Source: Thalassotalea atypica
GTDB lineage: Bacteria > Pseudomonadota > Gammaproteobacteria > Enterobacterales > Alteromonadaceae
Length of the DNA stretch: 64,000 bases
Assembly (NCBI RefSeq): GCF_030295975.1
Contig: NZ_AP027364.1
Span: 682,001-746,000 of the forward strand
Direction of reading: 5' to 3'
Positions within the stretch are counted from its first letter, which is position 1; each line of letters begins with the position of its first letter. This document shows positions 55,858-64,000 of this stretch, one piece after another. Made by a program: the position numbers and the translations under genes. The notes beneath the pieces were generated by a model, which made no database searches, had not been told where the DNA came from, and saw only the letters and a list, made by a program, of their open reading frames with translations.

Positions 55858-58314
55858 ATGCGAGTTTTAAAGTTTGGCGGTTCTTCGTTAGCATCTGCAA
55901 AGCGATTTACGGAAGTGGCCAATATCATTGCTGATAAGTGTCAGTCAACTCCTGTAGCTGTTGTTGTTTCTGCGCCGCAAGGGGTAACCAACCATTTAGT
56001 TGCGATGGCCGATAATATTAGCAACGAAGTGCAAATGGTCAGTGATCTCGCAAAATTTAAACATGAAATTCAAACAATCATTAGCGAACTTTCAAATACC
56101 GTTTCAGGTTTTGATGTCGCCCATAGTGAAGCTGAGCTAGCCAAATGGGAAATTCAGCTTAATCGCTATATGCATGGTGCCAATTTACTTTCTTTTTGTC
56201 CTGAGCATGTTCGAGCGCGCATTATAAGCACTGGTGAAAGACTGAGTGTCGCTATGCTTATCTCCGTGTTAAAAGCAACAGGCCATCAAGCCTCTGCGTT
56301 AGTTCCTGAGAATTTTCTGATCACTAATGAAGCATCATTAAATGCAATTGCCGATTTAAATGAATGCAAGCAAGCGTTTAAACGAGAATATGCTCACCTT
56401 GAAAGTATATCAGTAATGCCTGGTTTTATTGGTGTTGACGATAAAGGGCAGGTAACCACTTTAGGGCGTAATGGCTCAGATTACTCTGCTGCCGTATTAG
56501 CAGTTTGCGCTGAGGCTGAATGTTGCGAGATTTGGACGGATGTTGATGGCGTATATAATGCAGATCCTAGAGTGATCAAAGACGCGAAGCTACTTGACTA
56601 CTTGTCTTATCAAGAGGCAATGGAATTGTCTTATTTTGGCGCTAAAGTACTGCATCCAAAAACAATCGGTCCAATTGCGCAATTTCACATTCCTTGTTTA
56701 ATCAAAAATACAGGCAACCCCGAAGCACCAGGTACTTTGATCGCCAATGAAACTGACGACAAGCAGCAAGTTAAGGCCATTTCTAACCTTGATGATTTAA
56801 CCATGGTCAATGTCTCTGGCCCTGGCATGAAAGGAATGGTTGGCATGGCTAGTCGTGTATTTGCGGCGATGAGCCAAGAAAAAATTTCAATGGTAATGAT
56901 AAGCCAGTCATCAAGTGAATACTGTATCAGTTTTTGTATTTACTCTTCAGATGCAAAAATTGCTGAGCAAAGCTTAAATCAAGAATTTGAATTAGAGCTT
57001 TTAAATGGCTTACTTGAGCCAGTCGCATTGCAAAGCAACCTCTCAATTGTTTCTTTAGTGGGTGATGGCATGCATCATCAGCGTGGTATGGCGGCAAAAC
57101 TATTTTCATCTCTGGCGCAAGCCCGTGTGAATGTCGTTGCCATTGCGCAAGACTCATCAGAGCGCAGTATTTCCGTTGTCATCGAGCAGCGAAAATGTAC
57201 TGATGCAGTAAAAGTGTGTCATCAGAATTTTTTCTCTCATCGACCAACCATCGACGCTTTTGTTGTTGGTTGTGGGGTTGTTGGTAGCGAGTTAATCAGT
57301 CAAATTGCCAAACAACAGCAGAGTTTAAAAGCTCAAAATATTGACTTAAAAGTGTATGGTTTGGCTAATAGTCAGGGTATGGTATTTGACAAAGAGGGTA
57401 TTGATTTAGAGTCGTGGCAAGATAAGGTCGGTGTTAACACCACGCCTTTAAACGTTGATAATGTTAAAGCGTTTGCCCGAGATAATCACCTGATTAATCC
57501 TGTATTGGTGGACGTTACTTCAAATGAGGCATTGGCTTTAACTTATGCCGACTATTTAGGAGAAGGAATCCATGTTGTTACGCCGAATAAAAAAGCCAAT
57601 ACTGACTCTTGGGCTTATTATCAAAAGTTAAGAGTAGCAGCGCAAAGTACTAATCGCCGCTTCTTATATGAAACAACGGTAGGTGCAGGATTACCGGTGA
57701 TTGATACGTTACAAAATCTAATTAAAGCTGGTGATGAATTAGTACGTTTTGAAGGCGTATTGTCTGGCTCTTTGTCTTATATTTTTGGCAAGCTTGAAGA
57801 AGGCATGTCGCTATCACAAGCAACCGCTATTGCTAAGGAAAATGGTTTCACTGAGCCCGATCCACGAGATGATTTAAGCGGTATGGATGTCGCCCGTAAG
57901 CTTCTTATCATGGCACGAGAAGCGGGTATGCCTCTAGAGTTGTCTGATATTAAAGTCGACTCTGTCTTACCAAACGACTTTGACGCGAGCGGTGATGTAA
58001 ACCAATTTATGCAAAACTTACCTACCTTAGATAAAAGTGTTGCGGAAAAGGTTAATAAAGCAAAAGCTGAAGGCAAAGTATTGCGTTATATCGGCATAAT
58101 CAATGGAGGGAAGTGTCAAGTATCTATTGATGCTGTAGGAGCAGACCACCCACTTTACAGTATTAAAGATGGTGAAAATGCGTTGGCGATACACAGTCGT
58201 TATTATCAGCCATTACCATTTGTTCTTCGAGGCTATGGTGCAGGTGCTGCGGTAACGGCAGCAGGTGTTTTTGGTGATTTATTACGTACCCTAGCGTGGG
58301 AGCAGCAACACTAA
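55858..58314 (+). CDS. thrA: bifunctional aspartokinase/homoserine dehydrogenase I
   Basis: An 818-residue fusion: aspartokinase (about 1-290, start [26 protein letters not shown]), two ACT regulatory domains (about 315-460), and homoserine dehydrogenase (about 465-815, [15 protein letters not shown] loop, [33 protein letters not shown]). It catalyses the first and third steps from aspartate to threonine and is usually inhibited by threonine. It overlaps thrB by one base. Confidence 0.96.
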   Translation: MRVLKFGGSSLASAKRFTEVANIIADKCQSTPVAVVVSAPQGVTNHLVAMADNISNEVQMVSDLAKFKHEIQTIISELSNTVSGFDVAHSEAELAKWEIQLNRYMHGANLLSFCPEHVRARIISTGERLSVAMLISVLKATGHQASALVPENFLITNEASLNAIADLNECKQAFKREYAHLESISVMPGFIGVDDKGQVTTLGRNGSDYSAAVLAVCAEAECCEIWTDVDGVYNADPRVIKDAKLLDYLSYQEAMELSYFGAKVLHPKTIGPIAQFHIPCLIKNTGNPEAPGTLIANETDDKQQVKAISNLDDLTMVNVSGPGMKGMVGMASRVFAAMSQEKISMVMISQSSSEYCISFCIYSSDAKIAEQSLNQEFELELLNGLLEPVALQSNLSIVSLVGDGMHHQRGMAAKLFSSLAQARVNVVAIAQDSSERSISVVIEQRKCTDAVKVCHQNFFSHRPTIDAFVVGCGVVGSELISQIAKQQQSLKAQNIDLKVYGLANSQGMVFDKEGIDLESWQDKVGVNTTPLNVDNVKAFARDNHLINPVLVDVTSNEALALTYADYLGEGIHVVTPNKKANTDSWAYYQKLRVAAQSTNRRFLYETTVGAGLPVIDTLQNLIKAGDELVRFEGVLSGSLSYIFGKLEEGMSLSQATAIAKENGFTEPDPRDDLSGMDVARKLLIMAREAGMPLELSDIKVDSVLPNDFDASGDVNQFMQNLPTLDKSVAEKVNKAKAEGKVLRYIGIINGGKCQVSIDAVGADHPLYSIKDGENALAIHSRYYQPLPFVLRGYGAGAAVTAAGVFGDLLRTLAWEQQH

Positions 58315-59276
58315 TGGAAAAGATGAACAAAGTTTCTGTTTTTGCTCCTGCGTCGATTGGCAACGTGACCGTAGGATTTGATGTCTTGGGCCTCGCCGTA
58401 AAACCAATAGACGATACTTTGCTAGGTGATGTAGTTTCAGTTGAGCCAGCAGTTGGTGCTAATAAAAGCAGCTTATCGGTCATTGGTCGTTTTGCAGATA
58501 AATTGCCAAGCGATCCTCAAAGTAATATCGTATGGGATTGCTTGCTACAGTTTAACCAAGCATTAGTTACTGAAAATCAAATCGTCCATGTTGTTAATAT
58601 TATCTTGGATAAGAAAATGCCGGTAGGTAGTGGCTTAGGCTCTAGTGCCTGTTCTGTGGTGGCGACACTACATGCTCTAAATGCGTTTTATCGTGATTTT
58701 TTCGACCAAGAAACCATGTTAAAAATGATGGGCCAAATGGAAGCTAAAATCAGTGGCAGTTTGCATTATGATAATGTTGCGCCATGTTATTACGGTGGCT
58801 TACAATTGATGGTGCCGAGTGAAAATATCATCACTCGAACATTACCTAGCTTCGATGATTGCTATTATGTCATGGCGTACCCTGGCATTGAGGTCTCAAC
58901 AAAAGCAGCAAGAGAAGTATTGCCGACAGAATATAGCCGGCAAGACTTGATCGCTTTTGGACAGAATTTAGCTTCCTTTGTCGATGCCTGTCATCGCAAT
59001 GATAAAGAACAAGCCTTTGCACAATTTAAAGACGTAGTCGCAGAGCCTTATCGCGCAGGGCTGCTACCTAACTTTGAACTAGCAAAAAACTATTTATATG
59101 AGCAAGGTAGCCTAGCGGTAGGCATCTCTGGCTCAGGCCCAACGCTATTTGCCGTTACAGATGATCTAACAAAAGCGAAGGCAATGGCTGATTGGTTAAC
59201 ACAAGAATATTTATCTACTGATCTTGGTTTTGTCCATGTTTGTCAGGTGGATATTGCAGGCTCTCGCTGTCTGTAG
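58314..59276 (+). CDS. thrB: homoserine kinase
   Basis: A GHMP kinase of about 320 residues that phosphorylates homoserine. The N-terminal substrate motif ASIGNVTVGFDVLGLA and the ATP loop PVGSGLGSSACS are clear, as is the C-terminal GISGSGPTLFAV. I place the start at 58314, within the thrA stop (TAATG), giving [14 protein letters not shown]; a start at 58296 would overlap thrA further. Confidence 0.95.
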   Translation: MEKMNKVSVFAPASIGNVTVGFDVLGLAVKPIDDTLLGDVVSVEPAVGANKSSLSVIGRFADKLPSDPQSNIVWDCLLQFNQALVTENQIVHVVNIILDKKMPVGSGLGSSACSVVATLHALNAFYRDFFDQETMLKMMGQMEAKISGSLHYDNVAPCYYGGLQLMVPSENIITRTLPSFDDCYYVMAYPGIEVSTKAAREVLPTEYSRQDLIAFGQNLASFVDACHRNDKEQAFAQFKDVVAEPYRAGLLPNFELAKNYLYEQGSLAVGISGSGPTLFAVTDDLTKAKAMADWLTQEYLSTDLGFVHVCQVDIAGSRCL

Positions 59277-59329
59277 TTACGACTGAAACAAAATGATTAA
59301 ATTAAGAATAAGTAAAGAAGGAAGAAATC

Positions 59330-60616
59330 GTGCAGTTTTATAATTTAAAAGAAAATGATGAAGTCGTCAGTTTTGCGCAAGCCGTAAAACAAGGACTAGG
59401 TAAGAATCAAGGGTTGTTTTTTCCAGAAAAAATGCCTGCTTTTGATGACATCGAAAGTTTACTGGCGCTACCCTTTGTTGAGCGCAGTGTGAAAGTACTC
59501 GCTCCGTTTGTTCAAGGCAGTTTAAGTGAAAAAGAGTTGAGTAGCATTGTCACTAATGCATTCAACTTTCCCGCACAAATTCAGCCGATCAGTGAACATC
59601 GTGCGATATTGGAATTGTTTCATGGACCAACCTTAGCGTTTAAAGACTTTGGTGCTCGTTTTATGGCGCAATGCTTACAAACGTTTAGTAAAGATAAAAA
59701 AATAACCATACTCACGGCAACCTCGGGTGATACTGGAGCTGCTGTAGCACATGCATTTCACGGCCTAGCCAATATCCGTGTGGTGATTTTATACCCGAAA
59801 GGCAAGATCAGTTTATTACAAGAGAAAATGTTCACCACCTTAGGTGATAACATTGAAACGATCGCAATCGACGGCACGTTTGATGATTGCCAAGCTTTAG
59901 TCAAAGATGCTTTTAATGACAAAGAGCTTGCCCAAACCATTGGATTAAATTCAGCCAATTCTATCAATATCAGTCGTTTGCTGGCCCAAGTTTGTTATTA
60001 TTTTGAAGCGGTGGCGCAGTTAACAAGGCAGAAATCAAAGCAGAATTTAGGCGATCTGGTTGTCTCTGTACCAAGTGGTAACTTTGGCAACCTTACCGCG
60101 GGTTTGTTGGGTAAAGCATTGGGTTTACCAATCAAACGTTTTATTGCTGCTACTAACGCAAATGACACGGTACCACGGTACCTTTCAACGGGTGACTGGG
60201 AGCCGCATGAAACTATTGCGACGATATCTAATGCTATGGATGTTAGTAACCCAAATAACTGGCCCCGTGTTGAGCATATGATCAAATCTGGCTTAGTTGA
60301 AGGTTGCGTCAGCGCACAATCAGTAGACGAAGAAGAAACACAGATCACAATGATCCAATTAGCCAAATTAGGCTATATCAGTGAGCCTCATGCCGCTGTT
60401 GCTTATAAAGCATTGCAAGATTGTGAAGACAATGAATTTGGCGTCTTCTTGGGCACTGCTCATCCGGCCAAATTTAAAGAGGTGGTAGAAAATACTTTAG
60501 GGCAGCCGATTGGTTTGCCAAAAGAGTTGGCCGACTGTGCGGGTGAGCCGATATTGTCGATTGATATGGCAGCAGATTTTGCTCAATTGCGTGATTACTT
60601 GATGTCTGCCAAGTAG
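59330..60616 (+). CDS. thrC: threonine synthase
   Basis: A 428-residue PLP enzyme that converts O-phosphohomoserine to threonine. The PLP lysine lies in GPTLAFKDFGARF, followed by LTATSGDTGAAVAHAF and the phosphate-binding SGNFGNLTAG. The start is GTG (MQFYNLKENDEVVSF) with AAGGAAG upstream. It ends the thrLABC operon. Confidence 0.95.
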   Translation: MQFYNLKENDEVVSFAQAVKQGLGKNQGLFFPEKMPAFDDIESLLALPFVERSVKVLAPFVQGSLSEKELSSIVTNAFNFPAQIQPISEHRAILELFHGPTLAFKDFGARFMAQCLQTFSKDKKITILTATSGDTGAAVAHAFHGLANIRVVILYPKGKISLLQEKMFTTLGDNIETIAIDGTFDDCQALVKDAFNDKELAQTIGLNSANSINISRLLAQVCYYFEAVAQLTRQKSKQNLGDLVVSVPSGNFGNLTAGLLGKALGLPIKRFIAATNANDTVPRYLSTGDWEPHETIATISNAMDVSNPNNWPRVEHMIKSGLVEGCVSAQSVDEEETQITMIQLAKLGYISEPHAAVAYKALQDCEDNEFGVFLGTAHPAKFKEVVENTLGQPIGLPKELADCAGEPILSIDMAADFAQLRDYLMSAK

Positions 60617-60647
60617 TTTCAGCATAACAACTACAATGCAAACATAA

Positions 60648-60680
60648 AGCACCTACGCTAATTTTTTTGGCGCAGGTGCT
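60648..60680. terminator. possible bidirectional terminator after thrC
   Basis: An 11-bp stem with one mismatch (60648-60658 with 60670-60680) encloses a loop containing T7, between the convergent thrC and acetyltransferase genes. The base after the stem is not T-rich, so termination strength is uncertain. Confidence 0.45.
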
Positions 60681-60717
60681 GATTTGCTCTTATCACATCA
60701 ATATTGAGGGTTATAAT

Positions 60718-61296
60718 TCACTTGTCATCAAAATAGATGATCATTTCAGCTGCTTCACAATGGCAATCATTACCGCATAATATGCAGTCATAACCGTTCA
60801 GTGCGTCTTCACGCCACTTGTCAGGGTGTAATTTCACCAATTGGCCACCACATTTTGTAAAATACTTAACGGCGCTGTTACCTGGACTTTGTTTCCACAA
60901 ATGGCTGACACCTGCAACTGCGCCTTGTTGTTGAGCTGCTTCAATCGATAAACGTAAGAGTTCGCTGCCTATGCCATATCCTCTGTACTGCTCATCTACC
61001 GTATTACACTTAAAATAACACACACGTTCTTGAGATGCCTGCCATAGTTCCGGGCTGCACCACTGGTCGATATGCCAATTATTTGTGGCATAAGTTAGCC
61101 TAAAACCAACTAGCTTTTTATCATCGTAAGCAACGAAGCCTGCATTGATGTTTCCACTTAGGCCTTTTTCAAACCAAGCTTTTGCGTTTTCTTGGGTTAA
61201 GTAACCGTCTCCATGGACGTGATTTCCAAGCCTAATTATTTGTTCCAAATCTGCTGGGCTCATTGCTTGGTAGGTGATGTTTTTATCTGTTCGCAT
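60718..61296 (-). CDS. GNAT-family N-acetyltransferase
   Basis: A 192-residue protein with a GNAT fold: the acetyl-CoA loop appears as QYRGYGIGSELLRLSIEAA, preceded by a beta strand with ERVCYFKCNTVDE. The C-terminus has a Cys/His-rich tail (CILCGNDCHCEA) that could bind metal, unusual for the family. The substrate is unknown. It is divergent from the FAD oxidase gene. Confidence 0.85.
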   Translation of the reverse strand: MRTDKNITYQAMSPADLEQIIRLGNHVHGDGYLTQENAKAWFEKGLSGNINAGFVAYDDKKLVGFRLTYATNNWHIDQWCSPELWQASQERVCYFKCNTVDEQYRGYGIGSELLRLSIEAAQQQGAVAGVSHLWKQSPGNSAVKYFTKCGGQLVKLHPDKWREDALNGYDCILCGNDCHCEAAEMIIYFDDK

Positions 61297-61408
61297 AGTC
61301 TAAGAACGAGTTAAGTTCAATAAAAAGTAATAGCATAGTTTGCCACTATTTATTATCGTGCGCATCATAAATAGAATTATCACACTTCAATAAATGATAG
61401 AGGTACAG

Positions 61409-62746
61409 ATGTACGATCCTTTACATGATAACTCCCCTGGTACCAATGAGCCTTACCCAGATAGCTATTGGGCAAGCATGTCAGGTATTGCACCGAAAGA
61501 CGATGGCCCGATTATCGGCGAACATCAAGTTGATGTCGCTATTATTGGCGCGGGTTATACAGGGTTATCGTGTGCATATCATTTAGCTAGTGAACACGGC
61601 ATTAATGCTTGCGTGCTAGAAGCAAACCAAAGTGCGTGGGGCTGCAGCGGCCGTAATGCAGGCTTTATCTTAAAATCTTCTGGTCGAAAGTCTTTCACCC
61701 AAATGCAAGCACAATGGGGCGAAGAGGTGATGCGAGGTATCTATAATGAGATGGCCGCTGGTGCAGAAACAGTTAATGAATTAATTGATAAAGGAATTGA
61801 TTGCGAGCAGCAAACTCCCGGCTATATTAAGGTGGCGCATAAGCCGAAGAAGCTGAAAGAACTCATCGCGCTGGCTAAACTGCAGCAAGAAATGTTCAAT
61901 TATGACGTGGAAGTTTTATCAAAAAATGAGGTGCGCGAGCAGTTTATGGATGATCAAAATGCCCACGGTGCAATCAGATATCAAGACGGTTTTGGGCTAA
62001 ACCCACTTAAACTGGCTTGGGGTTATCATAAGTTAGCTCGGGAAGCGGGCGCAAAAATCCATACAGGCTCCCCGGTTACGAAATTTTCAACATATAGAAA
62101 CGGTTATCAACTTACTACACCGCAAGGGATTGTTTACGCAAAGAAAGTCGTGATGGCGACCAATGGCTATACACCAAAAGGATTTCACCCTTTAGTCAGT
62201 AACCGTACGTTGCCTGTGTTGTCGCAAATAATTGTGACCGAGCCACTTTCTGAGCAACAAATTCAGGCCTGTAATTTCTTGACCTCGAATGTGGTCATGG
62301 ACACACGAGCACTGAAATATTATTACCGAAAACTGCCGGACAACCGGATTTTGTTTGGTGGACGCGGTGCAATTACAGGTAAAGCGGCTGAAGATCCTTT
62401 TTATGCGCAGCGATTGCTCAAAGTGCTTAAAACCAGTTTTCCTTCCTTACAAAATTTATCCTATCAATACGCTTGGTCAGGCTGGATTTGCATGTCATTA
62501 GATGACATACCTCATATTCATCATAATCCAGAACAAGACATCTTTTATGCTATGGGCTATTGCGGTGCAGGCGTTTCATTCTCAGCCCAAGCAGGTAAGC
62601 GACTAGCCCAGAAAGTTGCTGGACAAAAAATGGCAGACTTACCTATTTTTTCAAGGCATCTTCCGAAATTTCCGTTTGCGCCATTACGTCGTGTCGGGCA
62701 GTGGGGGTATTTCCAATACGGGCAAGTTAAAGACAAATATTTTTAA
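61409..62746 (+). CDS. FAD-dependent amine oxidoreductase (PuuB/DAO family)
   Basis: A 445-residue flavoenzyme. It begins with MYDPLHDNSPGTNEPYPDSYW, followed by the Rossmann loop VAIIGAGYTGLSCAYHLA, then CSGRNAGFI, and a C-terminal GYCGAGVSFSAQAGKRLA. These match gamma-glutamylputrescine oxidase and related secondary-amine oxidases. I place the start at 61409 with GAGG upstream; an ATG at 61394 is possible. No other putrescine genes are beside it, so the substrate is by family only. Confidence 0.87.
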   Translation: MYDPLHDNSPGTNEPYPDSYWASMSGIAPKDDGPIIGEHQVDVAIIGAGYTGLSCAYHLASEHGINACVLEANQSAWGCSGRNAGFILKSSGRKSFTQMQAQWGEEVMRGIYNEMAAGAETVNELIDKGIDCEQQTPGYIKVAHKPKKLKELIALAKLQQEMFNYDVEVLSKNEVREQFMDDQNAHGAIRYQDGFGLNPLKLAWGYHKLAREAGAKIHTGSPVTKFSTYRNGYQLTTPQGIVYAKKVVMATNGYTPKGFHPLVSNRTLPVLSQIIVTEPLSEQQIQACNFLTSNVVMDTRALKYYYRKLPDNRILFGGRGAITGKAAEDPFYAQRLLKVLKTSFPSLQNLSYQYAWSGWICMSLDDIPHIHHNPEQDIFYAMGYCGAGVSFSAQAGKRLAQKVAGQKMADLPIFSRHLPKFPFAPLRRVGQWGYFQYGQVKDKYF

Positions 62747-62771
62747 GGATAACTGGAGACATTCAAACGAT

Positions 62772-62799
62772 AAAAAAACCGCCCAAGAGCGGTTTTTTT
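62772..62799. terminator. bidirectional intrinsic terminator
   Basis: A7-CCGC (62772-62782) pairs with GCGG-T7 (62789-62799) around a 6-nt loop, between the convergent oxidase and Ig-like protein genes. The A/T tracts give a T-run on both strands. Confidence 0.88.
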
Positions 62800-62816
62800 A
62801 TTGTGGGTCGAAGCTA

Positions 62817-64000
62817 TTATAACAAGTCAACAAACTCGTTGATGTAGAATACTTCTTGTGAACGCGGGGTGGTGATACTGACTAATAAACTGGCGGTTTC
62901 TGGGTCACCGCCAGAGGCATTGGTTATCAAAAAGCTCACTGATTTATAACCATTGGCTCCTGTGTTACCAACATCGTAACTTGTTGTGCCTTTTAGTTCA
63001 CCACCGTCAATAGATACTCTTATTGACGTGCCCATAGGCAATGTTTGTAATGCGGTATCGGCAAATTCAAAACGCAAGGCAAGTGAACTGCCGTCTGCAA
63101 TATCTGGCAAGCTACCATTAATGCCTGCATTATTATCAACGTATACGGTATTAGTGTTTGCGTTAACTAGCCTGACAAGAGCAGCAGTGCTCGACATGAT
63201 CATCACTAGTGATTTACGCACGTGAATTTCATTGGTGCCTTCAGGTGCACATAAGGCACCTTGGCATTGCGGGCCATTGAAAAGTCCATCAGGTGCGCTA
63301 AAGGTTTTGTCATTATTAAAGTCGATGTACTTTTCACCGTCATCGTATGCATCGTCTTCATCATCATCACGCCATGCTTCACTCATATCGATAAAACCAG
63401 ATGCCATTGGCGTAATGCGCGCTGCACCTGATGACACGCTTTTTTCTTGATGTGCTACACCATCGTCATCATCAAAAAAGTTATTCCCGTTTGACTCAAA
63501 AAAGGTTTCATGGCCAGAGGCGGTTGCTAAAACGGTGATGCGATGATTGTCAGGCTTGGGGTTTGAACTGATCCAATCGACTGAGCAGGCGCCATTGACT
63601 GTAATACAAGTACTGCCGATAGTGCCACCTTCAGCAGTGAAATTTACCGTAGTACCGTCAGGTACAGGGTTATTGAAGTTGTCGGCTAATTGCGCTGTTA
63701 TCAATGCGGTTGCATCGTTAAAATCATAGGCTTCTGGGTTGACAATACTGGTTGATATCGTCATTGAGCTTTGCTCTGGTAAACCGGTATTTATTGATAA
63801 TAAATCCGATTGGGTTTGCACATCGATTGTGTCGTTACCTATGGTCATGGTCGACCGAGCAGTCACGCGTACAGCAGTAGGCACTGTTCCTGCTTTAACA
63901 ATAGTAGTGATCATGCCTTGGCTATTAGTTAGCCCTGACATTGGCGTTAATTCTATACCACCGGCATTGGTGTCCAATATAAAGCTCACCGCTTGTTGCG
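62817..64000 (-). CDS. large Ig-like-domain surface protein, C-terminal part (5' partial)
   Basis: The frame runs off the window end and continues upstream of it, so only the last ~394 residues are seen. Repeated Ig-like (Big_1-type) beta domains are recognisable: AVSFILDTNAGGIELTP with TNSQGMITTIVKAGTVPTAVRVTA, and ADNFNNPVPDGTTVNFTAEGGTIG, followed by GACSVDW. An acidic stretch (about FFDDDDG and DDDEDDAYDDGEKYIDFNND) looks calcium-binding. No LPXTG or autotransporter C-terminus is present; the protein ends in SQEVFYINEFVDLL. An invasin- or adhesin-like exported protein is likely; the anchoring part would lie N-terminal. Confidence 0.78.
   Translation of the reverse strand, partial: QQAVSFILDTNAGGIELTPMSGLTNSQGMITTIVKAGTVPTAVRVTARSTMTIGNDTIDVQTQSDLLSINTGLPEQSSMTISTSIVNPEAYDFNDATALITAQLADNFNNPVPDGTTVNFTAEGGTIGSTCITVNGACSVDWISSNPKPDNHRITVLATASGHETFFESNGNNFFDDDDGVAHQEKSVSSGAARITPMASGFIDMSEAWRDDDEDDAYDDGEKYIDFNNDKTFSAPDGLFNGPQCQGALCAPEGTNEIHVRKSLVMIMSSTAALVRLVNANTNTVYVDNNAGINGSLPDIADGSSLALRFEFADTALQTLPMGTSIRVSIDGGELKGTTSYDVGNTGANGYKSVSFLITNASGGDPETASLLVSITTPRSQEVFYINEFVDLL

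Overview
The window is chromosomal DNA from a marine-type gammaproteobacterium, most likely Alteromonadales and probably Colwelliaceae (Colwellia/Thalassotalea-like). This rests on conserved gammaproteobacterial blocks (hrpB-mrcB; mla-ibaG-murA divergent from yrbG-kds-lpt-rpoN-rapZ; thrLABC; a molybdenum-cofactor island), an AT-leaning composition, and families common in that group (DUF3718, DUF3820, Spondin_N lipoproteins, many c-di-GMP proteins). The placement is inference from gene content. I saw no tRNA, rRNA, insertion sequence, CRISPR array or prophage.

Layout. 1-3931: 3' end of hrpB, then mrcB (PBP1b). 4307-6844: a GAF/PAS/GGDEF/EAL c-di-GMP protein. 6869-10965 (minus): two secreted Spondin_N proteins followed by an OmpR-type regulator and its histidine kinase, plus a small membrane protein. 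11327-15592: accessory genes: a CDP-glycerol-type transferase, a zinc-ribbon/Sel1 membrane protein, a lipoprotein gene broken at a T9 tract, and a lipoprotein di-haem cytochrome c peroxidase. 15692-21229: a LysR regulator divergent from gcdH, a fused E1 alpha-beta 2-oxoacid dehydrogenase and a FabD-like acyltransferase. 21279-24471: a GAF histidine kinase and glpK.

24700-37388 is the classic envelope block. On the minus strand, mlaFEDCB-ibaG-murA handles phospholipid retrograde transport and peptidoglycan precursor synthesis. Divergently, yrbG-kdsD-kdsC-lptC-lptA-lptB-rpoN-hpf-ptsN-rapZ-npr covers Kdo synthesis, LPS export, sigma-54 and the nitrogen PTS. Then come mgtE, pmbA, darP, msrA, a DUF3820 gene and rmf.

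42947-51130 is a molybdenum cofactor island. A ten-gene minus-strand run (moaA-mobA-moaB-moaC-moaD-moaE-modA-modB-modC-moeB) sits behind a Moco-type riboswitch, and moeA is divergent from it. Molybdate uptake, molybdopterin synthesis and cofactor maturation are therefore grouped in one transcription unit.

51297-64000: a DUF3718 protein; a LexA-box-controlled yebG with a downstream YgjP-type metallopeptidase; a 30-residue membrane peptide gene; a response regulator/CheC/diguanylate cyclase operon; the threonine operon with leader peptide and attenuator; a GNAT acetyltransferase; a puuB-like FAD oxidase; and the 3' end of a large Ig-like surface protein.

Most of the window is ordinary core genome. 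The parts most worth a second look are the frameshifted lipoprotein at the T9 tract, the Spondin_N/two-component module with a hairpin over the regulator's start site, the FabD-like protein lacking the carboxylate-binding arginine next to a fused E1 and gcdH, the regulator-CheC-diguanylate cyclase operon, and the SOS-controlled yebG-peptidase pair.
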